Under the pieces are notes generated by a model that saw nothing but the letters and a program-made list of their open reading frames with translations, was not told the DNA's origin and searched no databases. Both the position numbers and the translations under genes were made by a program. Source: Streptomyces spinosisporus (GTDB lineage Bacteria; Actinomycetota; Actinomycetes; Streptomycetales; Streptomycetaceae). Taken from it: 61,333 bases of DNA. Of this stretch, positions 30,891 through 39,328 are shown piece by piece. How positions within the stretch are numbered: the stretch's first letter is position 1; every line of letters begins with the position of its first letter. The DNA lies in NCBI RefSeq assembly GCF_022698145.1, contig NZ_JALDAX010000031.1, positions 1 to 61,333 of the forward strand, read 5' to 3'.

Positions 30891-32012
30891 ATGGCAGGAA
30901 CCGACCGCGAGAAGGCCCTCGACGCCGCTCTCGCACAGATTGAACGGCAATTCGGCAAGGGCGCGGTCATGCGCATGGGCGAGCGTCCGAACGAGCCCAT
31001 CGAGGTCATCCCCACCGGGTCGACCGCGCTCGACGTGGCGCTCGGCGTGGGCGGCATCCCGCGCGGCCGAGTGGTGGAGGTGTACGGACCGGAGTCCTCC
31101 GGCAAGACGACCCTGACGCTGCACGCGGTGGCCAACGCACAGCGTGCCGGTGGCCAGGTGGCCTTCGTGGACGCGGAGCACGCCCTCGACCCCGAGTACG
31201 CGCGAAAGCTCGGTGTCGACGTCGACAACCTCATCCTGTCCCAGCCCGACAACGGCGAGCAGGCTCTGGAGATCGTGGACATGCTGGTCCGCTCCGGCGC
31301 CCTCGACCTGATCGTCATCGACTCCGTCGCCGCGCTCGTCCCGCGCGCGGAGATCGAGGGCGAGATGGGCGACAGCCACGTCGGTCTGCAGGCCCGTCTG
31401 ATGAGCCAGGCGCTGCGGAAGATCACCAGCGCGCTCAACCAGTCGAAGACCACCGCGATCTTCATCAACCAGCTCCGCGAGAAGATCGGCGTGATGTTCG
31501 GCTCCCCGGAGACCACGACCGGTGGCCGGGCGCTGAAGTTCTACGCCTCGGTGCGCATGGACATCCGCCGCATCGAGACCCTGAAGGACGGCACGGACGC
31601 GGTCGGCAACCGCACCCGCGTGAAGGTCGTCAAGAACAAGGTGGCCCCGCCCTTCAAGCAGGCCGAGTTCGACATCCTCTACGGCCAGGGCATCAGCCGC
31701 GAGGGCGGTCTGATCGACATGGGCGTGGAGCACGGCTTCGTCCGCAAGGCCGGCGCCTGGTACACGTACGAGGGCGACCAGCTCGGCCAGGGCAAGGAGA
31801 ACGCGCGCAACTTCCTCAAGGACAACCCCGACCTGGCCAACGAGATCGAGAAGAAGATCAAGGAGAAGCTGGGCGTCGGCGTGCAGCCGGAGAAGCCGGC
31901 CGTGGAGCCGGGAGCCGACGCCGCCGTCTCCGCTGCCCCGGACGCCGCGAAGACGGTGCCCGCCCCGGCGACCAAGGCCAAGGCGGCCAAGGCTCCGGCT
32001 GCCAAGAGCTGA
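30891..32012 (+). CDS. recA: RecA recombinase
   Basis: The 373-residue recombinase forms filaments on single-stranded DNA, drives strand exchange and triggers LexA cleavage. Walker A GPESSGKT is at 66-73, followed by the FVDAEHALD region, LIVIDSVAALVPRAEIEG (Walker B plus loop L1) and the ALRKITSALNQSKTTAIFINQLREKIG region. The last 35 residues are an Ala/Pro/Lys tail typical of Streptomyces. ATG at 30891 starts MAGTDREKALDAA, as in other Streptomyces, and upstream in-frame sequence belongs to the promoter region. recX follows after 3 nt. Confidence 0.97.
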   Translation: MAGTDREKALDAALAQIERQFGKGAVMRMGERPNEPIEVIPTGSTALDVALGVGGIPRGRVVEVYGPESSGKTTLTLHAVANAQRAGGQVAFVDAEHALDPEYARKLGVDVDNLILSQPDNGEQALEIVDMLVRSGALDLIVIDSVAALVPRAEIEGEMGDSHVGLQARLMSQALRKITSALNQSKTTAIFINQLREKIGVMFGSPETTTGGRALKFYASVRMDIRRIETLKDGTDAVGNRTRVKVVKNKVAPPFKQAEFDILYGQGISREGGLIDMGVEHGFVRKAGAWYTYEGDQLGQGKENARNFLKDNPDLANEIEKKIKEKLGVGVQPEKPAVEPGADAAVSAAPDAAKTVPAPATKAKAAKAPAAKS

Positions 32013-32015
32013 CGC

Positions 32016-32873
32016 ATGACACGGCGAACCGACTGGGCCGAGTACGCCTACCAGGACGCCGCGCGTGAGCGGAACGGCAAAAGCGACGGGGGATCCGCGG
32101 AGCCGGGCCGCGATGTGTACGGCGCCGACGGGCCGTTCGGCGACGACGGCGCGTACGGCGACGGACCGGACGACGGAGCGAGGCGGGACACCGACGGGGC
32201 ACCGGAGGGTTTCGGCTCGTCCCGCGGCCGCTCGCGCCGCGGCGGCAGGGCCCGTGACGGGGGCCCTGGCGACGGCGGCTCCCGCGGTCGCAGGCGGCGG
32301 CGTCGCGGGGAGTCGTCCGGTGGGGACGAGGGTGCCTCCTCCTCGTCGAGGGCCGAGCAGGAGGAGTCCTCGGGGGACCCGGTGGAGCGGGCGAGGGCGA
32401 TCTGTCTGCGCCTGCTCACCGGGACCCCGCGTACGCGCAAGCAGCTCGCGGACGCCCTGCGCAAGCGGGAGATCCCCGAGGAGGCGGCGGAGGAGGTGCT
32501 GTCGCGGTTCGAGGAGGTCGGGCTGATCAATGACGGCGCGTTCGCGGACGCCTGGGTGGAGTCCCGGTACCACGGCCGAGGACTGGCCCGCCGTGCACTG
32601 GCCCAGGAACTGCGGACCAAGGGCGTCGACTCCACGCTGATCGACGCGGCCGTCTCCCAGCTCGACTCCGAGCAGGAGGAGACGACCGCGCGCGAACTCG
32701 TCGACCGCAAGCTGCGCGCCACCCGCGGCCTCGACCGCGACAAGCGGCTGCGCCGCCTCGCGGGCATGCTCGCCCGCAAGGGCTACCCCGAGGGCATGGC
32801 CCTTCGGGTGGTGCGGCAGGCGCTGGAGCAGGAGGGCGAGGACACGGAGTTCCTGGCGGACGAGGGGTTCTGA
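32016..32873 (+). CDS. recX: RecX, regulator of RecA
   Basis: RecX binds RecA filaments and limits their activity. The conserved three-helix repeat core occupies residues about 120-285 (DPVERARAICLRLLTGTPRTR, LINDGAFADAWVESRYHGRG, LARKGYPEGMALRVV). The first 115 residues are a hydrophilic Gly/Arg/Asp/Ser extension that normal RecX (about 150-170 residues) lacks; it is common in Streptomyces and probably disordered. The start codon lies 3 nt after the recA stop, so the two are co-transcribed and translationally linked. Confidence 0.93.
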   Translation: MTRRTDWAEYAYQDAARERNGKSDGGSAEPGRDVYGADGPFGDDGAYGDGPDDGARRDTDGAPEGFGSSRGRSRRGGRARDGGPGDGGSRGRRRRRRGESSGGDEGASSSSRAEQEESSGDPVERARAICLRLLTGTPRTRKQLADALRKREIPEEAAEEVLSRFEEVGLINDGAFADAWVESRYHGRGLARRALAQELRTKGVDSTLIDAAVSQLDSEQEETTARELVDRKLRATRGLDRDKRLRRLAGMLARKGYPEGMALRVVRQALEQEGEDTEFLADEGF

Positions 32874-32927
32874 CGCGGGGTCGGGAGAGACACCCTCGCG
32901 TCCACGGCGACCGGTCGGCGCGACGCC

Positions 32928-33341
32928 CTACGACGTGACCGGCAGCCCCGCCGCCTTCCACGCCTGGAAGCCGCCGACGAGATCGGTGGCCCGGGCCAGC
33001 CCCAGCTGGTGCAGGGACGCCGCCGCAAGGCTGGAGGCGTACCCCTCGTTGCAGATCACCACGACCCGCACGTCATACCCCGTCGCCTCGGGCACACGAT
33101 GGCTGCCTTGCGGATCGAGTCGCCACTCCAGCTCATTGCGCTCGACGACGAGGGCGCCGGGGATCAGGCCGTCCTGCTCGCGCAGGGCGGCGTAGCGGAT
33201 GTCCACCAGGAGCGCCTCGCAGCTCCGGGCCGCGTCGTAGGCCTCCTCGGGCCCGATCCGCTCGAAGCCCGCGCGGACCCGCTCCAGCAACTCGTCGATG
33301 CCGACCGGCTGTTCGCCCGTCCCGCGCACTGCCTCGCTCAC
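32928..33341 (-). CDS. Rhodanese-like sulfurtransferase
   Basis: This 137-residue single-domain rhodanese (sulfur transfer via a cysteine persulfide) has the active-site loop VICNEGYASS with the catalytic Cys, and the family phrases LLVDIRY and FQAWKAAGLPV. About 35 residues precede the domain. GTG at 33341 overlaps the stop of the cysteine dioxygenase gene (GTGA), so the two are coupled. Together they handle cysteine-derived sulfur: the dioxygenase makes cysteine sulfinate and the rhodanese transfers sulfane sulfur. Confidence 0.9.
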   Translation of the reverse strand: MSEAVRGTGEQPVGIDELLERVRAGFERIGPEEAYDAARSCEALLVDIRYAALREQDGLIPGALVVERNELEWRLDPQGSHRVPEATGYDVRVVVICNEGYASSLAAASLHQLGLARATDLVGGFQAWKAAGLPVTS

Positions 33342-33904
33342 TGCCAGTCCTCCGGACGCTCGACCTGCTCCAGGCGGAGTACCTGGCCGACGCGACTGTA
33401 GCGGCGGATCTGCGGCAGGGGCGGGTAGTAGGCGTGGACGGAGATCGCGTGCCGGTCGGTGGACTCGTTGAGCACCTCGTGCACGTGATGGCGGCCGAAG
33501 GCACGGCCCCGGCCGGCCGGCAGCCGCCGTTCACGGTCCACGTCGTCGGTGAGTTCCAGGGTCTTCCAGCCGTCGGCGGGCAACCGGGCGGCGAGCGAGT
33601 TCTCCTTGAGCTCGCCGGCCGCGGTGGTGAAGGCGCCGATGGACTCGGCGTGGTCGTGCCAGCCGGTGCCCGTGCCGGGCGGCCAGCCGATCAGCCAGGC
33701 CTCGCTGCCGCCCGGCCCCTCCAGCCGCACCCAGGTGCGGCCTTCGGGATCGAGCGGAAGCGACGCGATCAGCTCGGCGTCGGCGGCCGTACGCCGGACG
33801 AAGTCGAGGAGGTCCGCCTGCGTCGGAGTCCGAGGGGCGGATGTGGAGACAGCGGAAGATCCGGAGACAGTGGCGGATCCGGAGGCAACGGGGGAGACAG
33901 ACAT
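33338..33904 (-). CDS. Cysteine dioxygenase (type I cupin)
   Basis: The 188-residue cupin enzyme oxidises L-cysteine to cysteine sulfinate using non-haem iron. Metal-binding histidines are visible in GTGWHDHAESIGAF and further on in GRHHVHEVLN. The first 30 residues are a Ser/Thr/Val/Ala-rich lead not found in short homologues. ATG at 33904 (MSVSPVASG) has AGGACGG about 7 nt upstream. It is the first structural gene after the cysteine-rich leader peptide and is coupled to the rhodanese. Confidence 0.88.
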   Translation of the reverse strand: MSVSPVASGSATVSGSSAVSTSAPRTPTQADLLDFVRRTAADAELIASLPLDPEGRTWVRLEGPGGSEAWLIGWPPGTGTGWHDHAESIGAFTTAAGELKENSLAARLPADGWKTLELTDDVDRERRLPAGRGRAFGRHHVHEVLNESTDRHAISVHAYYPPLPQIRRYSRVGQVLRLEQVERPEDWQ

Positions 33905-33981
33905 GGGACACCGTCCTGAAGAAAGTTCGCGAGGGGCGCACGGCAGCACAGACAGGCGCGCGCGGGAAAAGAGATGCGAAT

Positions 33982-34068
33982 TCAGCAGGACGGACGACAC
34001 ACGCAGCCCGCGTAGCGGACGAGGTCCATATGGACCCTCCGCCACAGGCGCACGTGGGTGTCGGTCAT
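33982..34068 (-). CDS. Cysteine-rich regulatory leader peptide upstream of cysteine dioxygenase
   Basis: The minus strand encodes a 28-residue peptide starting MTDTHVRLWRRVHMDLV and ending YAGCVCRPSC, 77 nt before the cysteine dioxygenase gene. The RRxHxDLxR...C pattern matches the short 'putative leader peptide' family found before sulfur genes in Streptomyces, and three of the last seven residues are Cys. ATG at 34068 lies 7 nt after a -10 hexamer, so the mRNA would be leaderless. An internal ATG at 34029 with GGAGGG 5 nt upstream could start a 15-residue version. Ribosome stalling at the Cys codons when cysteine is low would control the downstream genes; this is inferred by analogy with mycobacterial polycysteine uORFs. 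Confidence 0.75.
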   Translation of the reverse strand: MTDTHVRLWRRVHMDLVRYAGCVCRPSC

Positions 34069-34075
34069 GGTCGGG

Positions 34076-34105
34076 AGTACACCACTGCCGAGAGGGCAAG
34101 GTCAA
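34076..34105 (-). promoter_or_regulatory. Promoter of the leader peptide-cysteine dioxygenase-rhodanese operon
   Basis: On the minus strand TTGACC (34105-34100), an 18-nt spacer and TGTACT (34081-34076) form a consensus-like promoter. The leader-peptide ATG begins 7 nt after the -10, so transcription should start at that codon. Confidence 0.65.
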
Positions 34106-34147
34106 CTCACCGTCACTATGTGGACCACAAAGTGACGGTGAGTGCGG

Positions 34148-35761
34148 TCACTGCGCGGCGGAACCGGCCGTGGCCTCCGCCTCCGCCTCGACTGGTGCTG
34201 GGCCGCCGAGCGTGGCCTCCGCCGCGGCGTACAGGTCCGCGGGCCGGACGCCGCTCAGCGCGGTGACCAGATGGCCGTCGGGCCGCACCAGCAGCACCGT
34301 GTGCGCGGCCGCGCCCGGGTAGCTCTCGGCGACCAGCAGCTCGGCGCGGTGCGGCAGCGCGGCGACCGCGGCCGCCAGCCGCGGCATGATTCCGGCACTC
34401 ACCCAGTGCTTGCGGTCCCACACGCCCGTGCCCGGCGCGATCAGCACCACCAGCAGCGCACCACGCCCGAGCCGGTCCCGCAGCCGTACGAACGAACCGT
34501 CCTCCGCGGTGACCCGCACATCGGTGACCTGAGCCCCGGGAGCCGTGCCCACCGGGACCTCCGCCTCCAGATGCCGGGGCGCGAGCGGCGAGACGTCGTA
34601 CACCCCCGGCGCACCGAGCGCCCCGCGTCCCAGATGACCGTCCGTGAGCAGGGCGTCGTGGCCGCGGGCCGTGCCGGGCACGTAGGCACGCAGTCCTCCG
34701 CCGCCGCGCAGCAGCGGCAGCACCTGGTCGGCGGCGCGCAGCCGGGCGGCGACGCTCCCGCGGCGCTCCGCCTGATAGCTGTCGAGCAGGGCGTCGTGCG
34801 GCCCGTGATGCCAGGCGAGCGCCAGCTTCCAGGCGAGGTTGCCGGCGTCCCTGAGCCCTTCGTCCAGCCCCTGCGTGCCCAGCGCGCCGAGCAGATGTGC
34901 CGCGTCCCCGGCGAGGAAGACCCGGCCGACCCGCCACCGACGGGCCAGCCGGTGGTGGACGGTGTGGACTCCGGTGTCGAGCAGTTCGTACGGCGGTGTG
35001 GAGCCGCCCGACCAGCCGGCGAGCGTCTCCCGGACGCGCGCCAGCAGCACCTCGGGCGTGACGAGGTCCTTGCCCGGCGGCAGCAGCCAGTCCAGGCGCC
35101 ACACGTCGTCCGGGAGGGGGCGGGCGGTCACCTCCCCGGCCGAGGGCCCGGACGTCCGCCACGGCGGCATCCGATGGAGCAACGCCTCGTCCGGCCACGG
35201 AAGTTCCGCGCGCAGCGTGGCCACGGCGTGTCGCTCCACCGCCGTACGGCCGGGGAAGCGGATGTCCAGGAGTTTGCGCACGGTGGAGCGGGGGCCGTCG
35301 CAGCCGACCAGGTGGCTGCCGCGCCACCAGGTGCCCTGTGGACCGCGGGTGTGGGCGGTGACCCCCGAGGCCTCCTGTTCGACGCTGTCGAGGCGGCTGT
35401 CCACGGCGATCTGGACGAGGCGTTCGGCGGCCAGGGCCTCGCGCAGGGCACCGGTCAGGACATGCTGGGCGATGTGCAGCGGGGCGGGTTCGTCGTCGCC
35501 GAACGTGACCTCACGCATCACCTGCTTGCGCCGCACCGACCGCCATGCGGCCCACTGGGACCCCTCCCGCGCGAGCGGAACCCCGGTCAGCCGCTCCAGC
35601 AGAGCCGCGGTGTCCTCCCGCAGGACCACGGTGCGCGCGGGGCGTGATTCCTCCTTGCCGGGGCCCTCGTCCAGCACGATCGTGGGCACTTCCTGCCGCG
35701 CCAGAGCCAGGGCGAGCGTGAGCCCGACGGGCCCCGCTCCGACGACGATCACCGGGTCCAC
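34148..35761 (-). CDS. FAD-dependent monooxygenase, PheA/TfdB hydroxylase type
   Basis: The 537-residue flavoprotein has the N-terminal FAD motif VIVVGAGPVGLTLALALA, the middle DG motif LVGCDGPRSTVRK, and the second FAD motif RVFLAGDAAHLLGALGTQGLDEG, which define class A aromatic hydroxylases. A thioredoxin-like C-terminal domain follows. The substrate is unknown, and no catabolic or biosynthetic cluster surrounds it. GTG at 35761, preceded by AGGGGG, begins directly before the FAD fold; a TTG-initiated form 30 residues longer is possible. The 80-nt gap to the leader-operon promoter separates it from the cysteine genes. Confidence 0.82.
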   Translation of the reverse strand: MDPVIVVGAGPVGLTLALALARQEVPTIVLDEGPGKEESRPARTVVLREDTAALLERLTGVPLAREGSQWAAWRSVRRKQVMREVTFGDDEPAPLHIAQHVLTGALREALAAERLVQIAVDSRLDSVEQEASGVTAHTRGPQGTWWRGSHLVGCDGPRSTVRKLLDIRFPGRTAVERHAVATLRAELPWPDEALLHRMPPWRTSGPSAGEVTARPLPDDVWRLDWLLPPGKDLVTPEVLLARVRETLAGWSGGSTPPYELLDTGVHTVHHRLARRWRVGRVFLAGDAAHLLGALGTQGLDEGLRDAGNLAWKLALAWHHGPHDALLDSYQAERRGSVAARLRAADQVLPLLRGGGGLRAYVPGTARGHDALLTDGHLGRGALGAPGVYDVSPLAPRHLEAEVPVGTAPGAQVTDVRVTAEDGSFVRLRDRLGRGALLVVLIAPGTGVWDRKHWVSAGIMPRLAAAVAALPHRAELLVAESYPGAAAHTVLLVRPDGHLVTALSGVRPADLYAAAEATLGGPAPVEAEAEATAGSAAQ

Positions 35762-35877
35762 GGCGTGGCGCCCCCTGCCCGCGGCGATGTCCTCACGGAC
35801 GTAGGTGAACAGGAAGTTGGAGCAGGGTGCACGATCACAGAACGTATGCAACCCATTGGCGGGGTTTGCGTCAAGCG

Positions 35878-35911
35878 ACGGAGGCCGTGGCGATCAAGCC
35901 ACTGCCTCCGT
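35878..35911 (-). terminator. Terminator of gluABCD
   Basis: An inverted repeat with arms ACGGAGGC-type and GCCTCCGT-type (35878-35911, inner stem GTGGC/GCCAC, 6-nt loop) follows the gluD stop by about 32 nt. No T-run follows, as is common in Streptomyces. Confidence 0.6.
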
Positions 35912-35943
35912 GCGCCGTTTATGCCACTTGAGCGTGTGTCAGG

Positions 35944-36885
35944 TCAGCGGGGCGGCCTGGTGTCGGTGATCCCGCCCGGACCGCCGCCCTCACCGCCGGT
36001 GCCGAAGGCACCGCCCACACCCGCGGGGTTGAGCTCCTCCATGTCCTCGGCGCCCAGGACCGCGCCGGTGCTCTTCTTGCTGCGCCTGAGCCTGGCTTCG
36101 AGCCAGCCGGCGAAGGTCGTCAGGGAGAAGTTGAGGGCGATGAAGATCACGGCCACCGCGGTGAAGCTGGCGATGGTGTTGCCGTAGTAGCCGATCATCG
36201 TGTTCGCCGACGAGAGCAGCTCCGGGAAGGTGAGGACCGCGCCGCCCAGGGCGGTGTCCTTCACGATGACGACGAGCTGGCTGACGATGGCCGGGAGCAT
36301 CGCGGTCACCGACTGCGGCAGCAGGATGAGCCGCATGACCTGGTTCTTGCGCATGCCGATGGCCACCCCGGCCTCGGCCTGGCCCTTCGGCAGGGCCAGG
36401 ATGCCGGCCCGGACGATCTCGGCGAGCACGGCCGCGTTGTAGAGCACGAGGCCGGTGACGACCGCGTACAGCGGGCGGTCGTTCGAACTGATGTCGGTGT
36501 AGTTCGCGTACAGGGCCAGTCCGAAGATCATCAGGACCAGCACCGGGATGGCGCGGAAGAACTCCACCACGACCGCGGCCGGGACCCGGATCCAGACGTG
36601 GTCGGAGAGCCGGGCGATGCCCAGCACCGCACCGAGCGGCAGCGCGATGACCATGGCCAGCGCCGCGGCCTTCAAGGTGTTCTGCAGGCCCGGCCAGATG
36701 TACGTGGACCAGGCTTCGCTGTGGACGAAGGGCTTCCACAGCGCCCACTCGAGCTGGCCCTTGTCGTCCAGACTCGTGTACACCCACCACAGCACCGCGG
36801 CGAGGGCGACGACGAACAGACCCGTGAAGAGCACGTTGCGCCGCTTGGCGCGCGGCCCCTGGGCGTCGTAGAGAACGGAGCTCAT
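35944..36885 (-). CDS. gluD: Glutamate ABC transporter permease GluD
   Basis: The 313-residue permease of the polar amino acid (HisM/GlnP) family has about six helices. The EAA-like loop that contacts the ATPase includes VAIGMRKNQVMRLILLPQSV. A C-terminal 50-residue cytoplasmic tail is Gly/Glu-rich. It overlaps gluC by 4 bp (ATGA), indicating coupling. The gene order gluA-gluB-gluC-gluD is that of the glutamate uptake system of Corynebacterium and of S. coelicolor SCO5777-SCO5774. Confidence 0.9.
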   Translation of the reverse strand: MSSVLYDAQGPRAKRRNVLFTGLFVVALAAVLWWVYTSLDDKGQLEWALWKPFVHSEAWSTYIWPGLQNTLKAAALAMVIALPLGAVLGIARLSDHVWIRVPAAVVVEFFRAIPVLVLMIFGLALYANYTDISSNDRPLYAVVTGLVLYNAAVLAEIVRAGILALPKGQAEAGVAIGMRKNQVMRLILLPQSVTAMLPAIVSQLVVIVKDTALGGAVLTFPELLSSANTMIGYYGNTIASFTAVAVIFIALNFSLTTFAGWLEARLRRSKKSTGAVLGAEDMEELNPAGVGGAFGTGGEGGGPGGITDTRPPR

Positions 36886-37547
36886 CGCTTCACCGCCAGC
36901 TTCTTGCCCACCCAGCCGAGGAGCAGGCCGGTCGGCAGCGTCAGAATCACAAAGCCCAGGGCGAAGACCGCGGAGATCGGGATGAGTTGGGCCTCGTTCT
37001 CGACCATCTCCTTCATCAGGGTCGCCGCCTCGGCGACACCGATGGCGGCGGCCACGGTGGTGTTCTTGGTGAGGGCGATCAGCACGTTCGTCAGCGGGCC
37101 GATCGACGAACGGAACGCCTGCGGCAGGACGACCAGCCGCAGCACCTGGGTGAAGTTGAGGCCGATCGCCCGCGCCGCCTCCGCCTGGCCGACCGGCACG
37201 GTGTTGATGCCGGACCGCAGCGCCTCGCACACGAACGCCGATGTGTAGGCGATCAGACCGAGCACGGCGAGCCGGAAGTTGACCGTGTCGATGACCTTCG
37301 AACCGAGGCTGATGCCCAGGGTGTTGTTCAGGCCGAGCGACGTGAACAGGATGATCACGGTCAGGGGGATGTTCCGCACGGTGTTCACGTAGAACGTCCC
37401 GAACCCGCGCATCAGTGGCACCGGGCCCACCCGCATGGCAGCCAGCAGGGTGCCCCAGATCAGGGAACCGACGGCGGCGAGCAGCGTCAGCTGCACTGTC
37501 GTCCAGAAGGCTCCCAGTACGTCGTAACCTTCAAGAAAGTCGAACAC
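36882..37547 (-). CDS. gluC: Glutamate ABC transporter permease GluC
   Basis: The 221-residue permease partner of GluD (HisM/GlnP family) has the EAA loop ARAIGLNFTQVLRLVVLPQAFR and several helices starting with FWTTVQLTLLAAVGSLIWGTLL. GTG at 37547 (VFDFLEGYDVL) has GGGAG about 4 nt upstream; the in-frame sequence further upstream lies in the gluB-gluC spacer. It is the second permease of the pair. Confidence 0.9.
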   Translation of the reverse strand: MFDFLEGYDVLGAFWTTVQLTLLAAVGSLIWGTLLAAMRVGPVPLMRGFGTFYVNTVRNIPLTVIILFTSLGLNNTLGISLGSKVIDTVNFRLAVLGLIAYTSAFVCEALRSGINTVPVGQAEAARAIGLNFTQVLRLVVLPQAFRSSIGPLTNVLIALTKNTTVAAAIGVAEAATLMKEMVENEAQLIPISAVFALGFVILTLPTGLLLGWVGKKLAVKR

Positions 37548-37622
37548 GATCTCCCGCGCTTCCGCGTGTAGGGATGCCGCGGTGCGCCGCCGCGGAGGAC
37601 GGCGCACCCATCAGGCGCTGCT

Positions 37623-38465
37623 TCAGCTCTTGACGTCGCCGATCTTCGGCGCGGGCTCGTTCTTGTAGTTGGCGGGACCGAAGTTCTTGTCCACGGCCTT
37701 CTGCCAGGAACCGTCCGAGACCATCGCCTCCAGAGCCGTGTTGATCTTCGCCTTGAGGTCGCTGCCCTTCTTGACGCCGATGCCGTAGTTCTCGTTGGTC
37801 ATCTTGAAGCCGCCCAGCTTGAACTTGCCCTTGTACTGGGACTGGGAGGCGTAGCCGGCGAGGATCGAGTCGTCCGTGGTGAGGGCGTCGATGGCGCCGT
37901 TCTGCACACCGGTCAGACAGGCCGAGTAGGTCGGGTACTGCTGGAGCTGGGCCTTGGGCGCGAGCTTGTCCTTGACGTTCTGCGCCGAGGTCGAGCCGGT
38001 CACGGAGCACAGCTTCTTGCTGTTGAGGTCCGACGGCGACTTGATCGAGTTGTCGTCGGAGCGGATCAGCACGTCCTGGTGGGCCAGCAGGTACGGGCCG
38101 GCGAAGTCGACCTTCTGCTCGCGCTCCGGGGTGATGGAGTAGGTGGCGGCGATGAAGTCGACGTCACCGCGCTGCAGCATGGTCTCGCGGTCGGCGCTCT
38201 TCGACTCCTTCCACTCGATCTGGTTCTCGCTGTAGCCGAGCTTCTTGGCGACGTAGGTGGCCACGTCGACGTCGAAGCCGGAGTAGCCCTGCGGCGTCTT
38301 CTGGCCGAGACCCGGCTGATCGAACTTGATGCCGATGGTGACCTTCTTGCCGCCACCGGACGACGAACCGCTGTCCTTGTCGTCGTCACTGGACCCGCAC
38401 GCGGTGGCGGCCACGGCGAGGGCGAGGACGGCGGCCGAGGCGGCGGTGACCTTGCGGAGCTTCAT
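37623..38465 (-). CDS. gluB: Glutamate-binding lipoprotein GluB
   Basis: The 280-residue solute-binding protein (SBP_bac_3 family) has a lipoprotein signal peptide with lipobox Cys23 (AVAATACGSS). The mature protein shows the family phrases SGFDVDVATYVAKKLGY, DFIAATYSITPEREQKVDFAGPYL and NSKKLCSVTGSTSAQNVKD. It captures glutamate outside the membrane for GluACD. ATG at 38465 has AAGGA 8 nt upstream; the ATG three codons earlier is too close to that site. Confidence 0.92.
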   Translation of the reverse strand: MKLRKVTAASAAVLALAVAATACGSSDDDKDSGSSSGGGKKVTIGIKFDQPGLGQKTPQGYSGFDVDVATYVAKKLGYSENQIEWKESKSADRETMLQRGDVDFIAATYSITPEREQKVDFAGPYLLAHQDVLIRSDDNSIKSPSDLNSKKLCSVTGSTSAQNVKDKLAPKAQLQQYPTYSACLTGVQNGAIDALTTDDSILAGYASQSQYKGKFKLGGFKMTNENYGIGVKKGSDLKAKINTALEAMVSDGSWQKAVDKNFGPANYKNEPAPKIGDVKS

Positions 38466-38505
38466 GGTGAACATCCTTTGGCTGATGCGATGAAGAGAGA
38501 TGAGG

Positions 38506-38527
38506 GCCGGCGAAGACGTGGGCCGGC
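38506..38527 (-). repeat. Short inverted repeat in the gluA-gluB spacer
   Basis: Two GCCGGC hexamers (38506-38511, 38522-38527) flank 10 nt in the 86-nt spacer between gluA and gluB. In RNA this could form a small hairpin that adjusts gluB expression relative to gluA. Confidence 0.35.
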
Positions 38528-38551
38528 GGGGCTGCGTGGGCGGCCGGGCCG

Positions 38552-39328
38552 TCAGTGGTGAAGGATCTTCGACAGGAAGTCCTTGGCGCGGTCGCTGCGC
38601 GGATTGCTGAAGAACTGATCGGGCGCAGCCTCTTCGACGATCCGGCCGTCCGCCATGAAGACCACGCGGTTTGCAGCCGATCGTGCGAATCCCATCTCAT
38701 GGGTGACGACGATCATGGTCATGCCGTCGCGGGCGAGCTGCTGCATGACCTCGAGGACCTCGTTGATCATCTCCGGGTCGAGCGCCGACGTGGGCTCGTC
38801 GAAGAGCATGACCTTCGGGTCCATGGCCAGGGCGCGTGCGATGGCGACGCGCTGCTGCTGGCCGCCGGAGAGCTGCGCCGGGTACTTGTCCGCCTGTGTG
38901 GCCACGCCGACCCGGTCCAGCAGGGCCCGGGCCTTCTCCTCGGCCGCCTTCTTGTCCATCTTGCGGACCTTGATCTGGCCCAGCATCACGTTCTCGAGCA
39001 CGGTCTTGTGCGCGAAGAGGTTGAAGGACTGGAAGACCATGCCGACGTCGGCGCGCAGCCGGGCCAGCTCCTTGCCCTCCTCGGGCAGCGGCTTTCCGTC
39101 GATCGCGATCGCGCCCGAGTCGACGGTCTCCAGCCGGTTGATGGTGCGGCACAGCGTGGACTTTCCGGACCCGGAGGGTCCGATGACCACGACGACCTCG
39201 CCGCGGGAGATCGTCAGATCGATGTCCTGCAGCACATGCAACGCCCCGAAGTGCTTGTTGACGCTCTTCAGGACGACAAGCTCGCCTGCACTGGCCACGT
39301 CTTCCTTGGCCACCGATACTTCGGTCAT
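38552..39328 (-). CDS. gluA: Glutamate ABC transporter ATP-binding protein GluA
   Basis: The 258-residue ATPase of a polar amino acid importer has Walker A GPSGSGKST, the Q loop MVFQSFNLF, signature LSGGQQQRVAIARALA, Walker B VMLFDEPTSALDPE and the switch His in VVTHEMGFA. It is the first gene of gluABCD on the minus strand and drives glutamate uptake. It is divergent from the OmpR-type regulator gene, with 287 bp between them. Confidence 0.94.
   Translation of the reverse strand: MTEVSVAKEDVASAGELVVLKSVNKHFGALHVLQDIDLTISRGEVVVVIGPSGSGKSTLCRTINRLETVDSGAIAIDGKPLPEEGKELARLRADVGMVFQSFNLFAHKTVLENVMLGQIKVRKMDKKAAEEKARALLDRVGVATQADKYPAQLSGGQQQRVAIARALAMDPKVMLFDEPTSALDPEMINEVLEVMQQLARDGMTMIVVTHEMGFARSAANRVVFMADGRIVEEAAPDQFFSNPRSDRAKDFLSKILHH

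Noticed and set aside
38552..38575. CGTCAGTGGTG as another RecA-NDp element
   Set aside because: It is the stop-codon region of gluA read on the plus strand, has no TAnnnT at the required spacing, and no gene starts after it.
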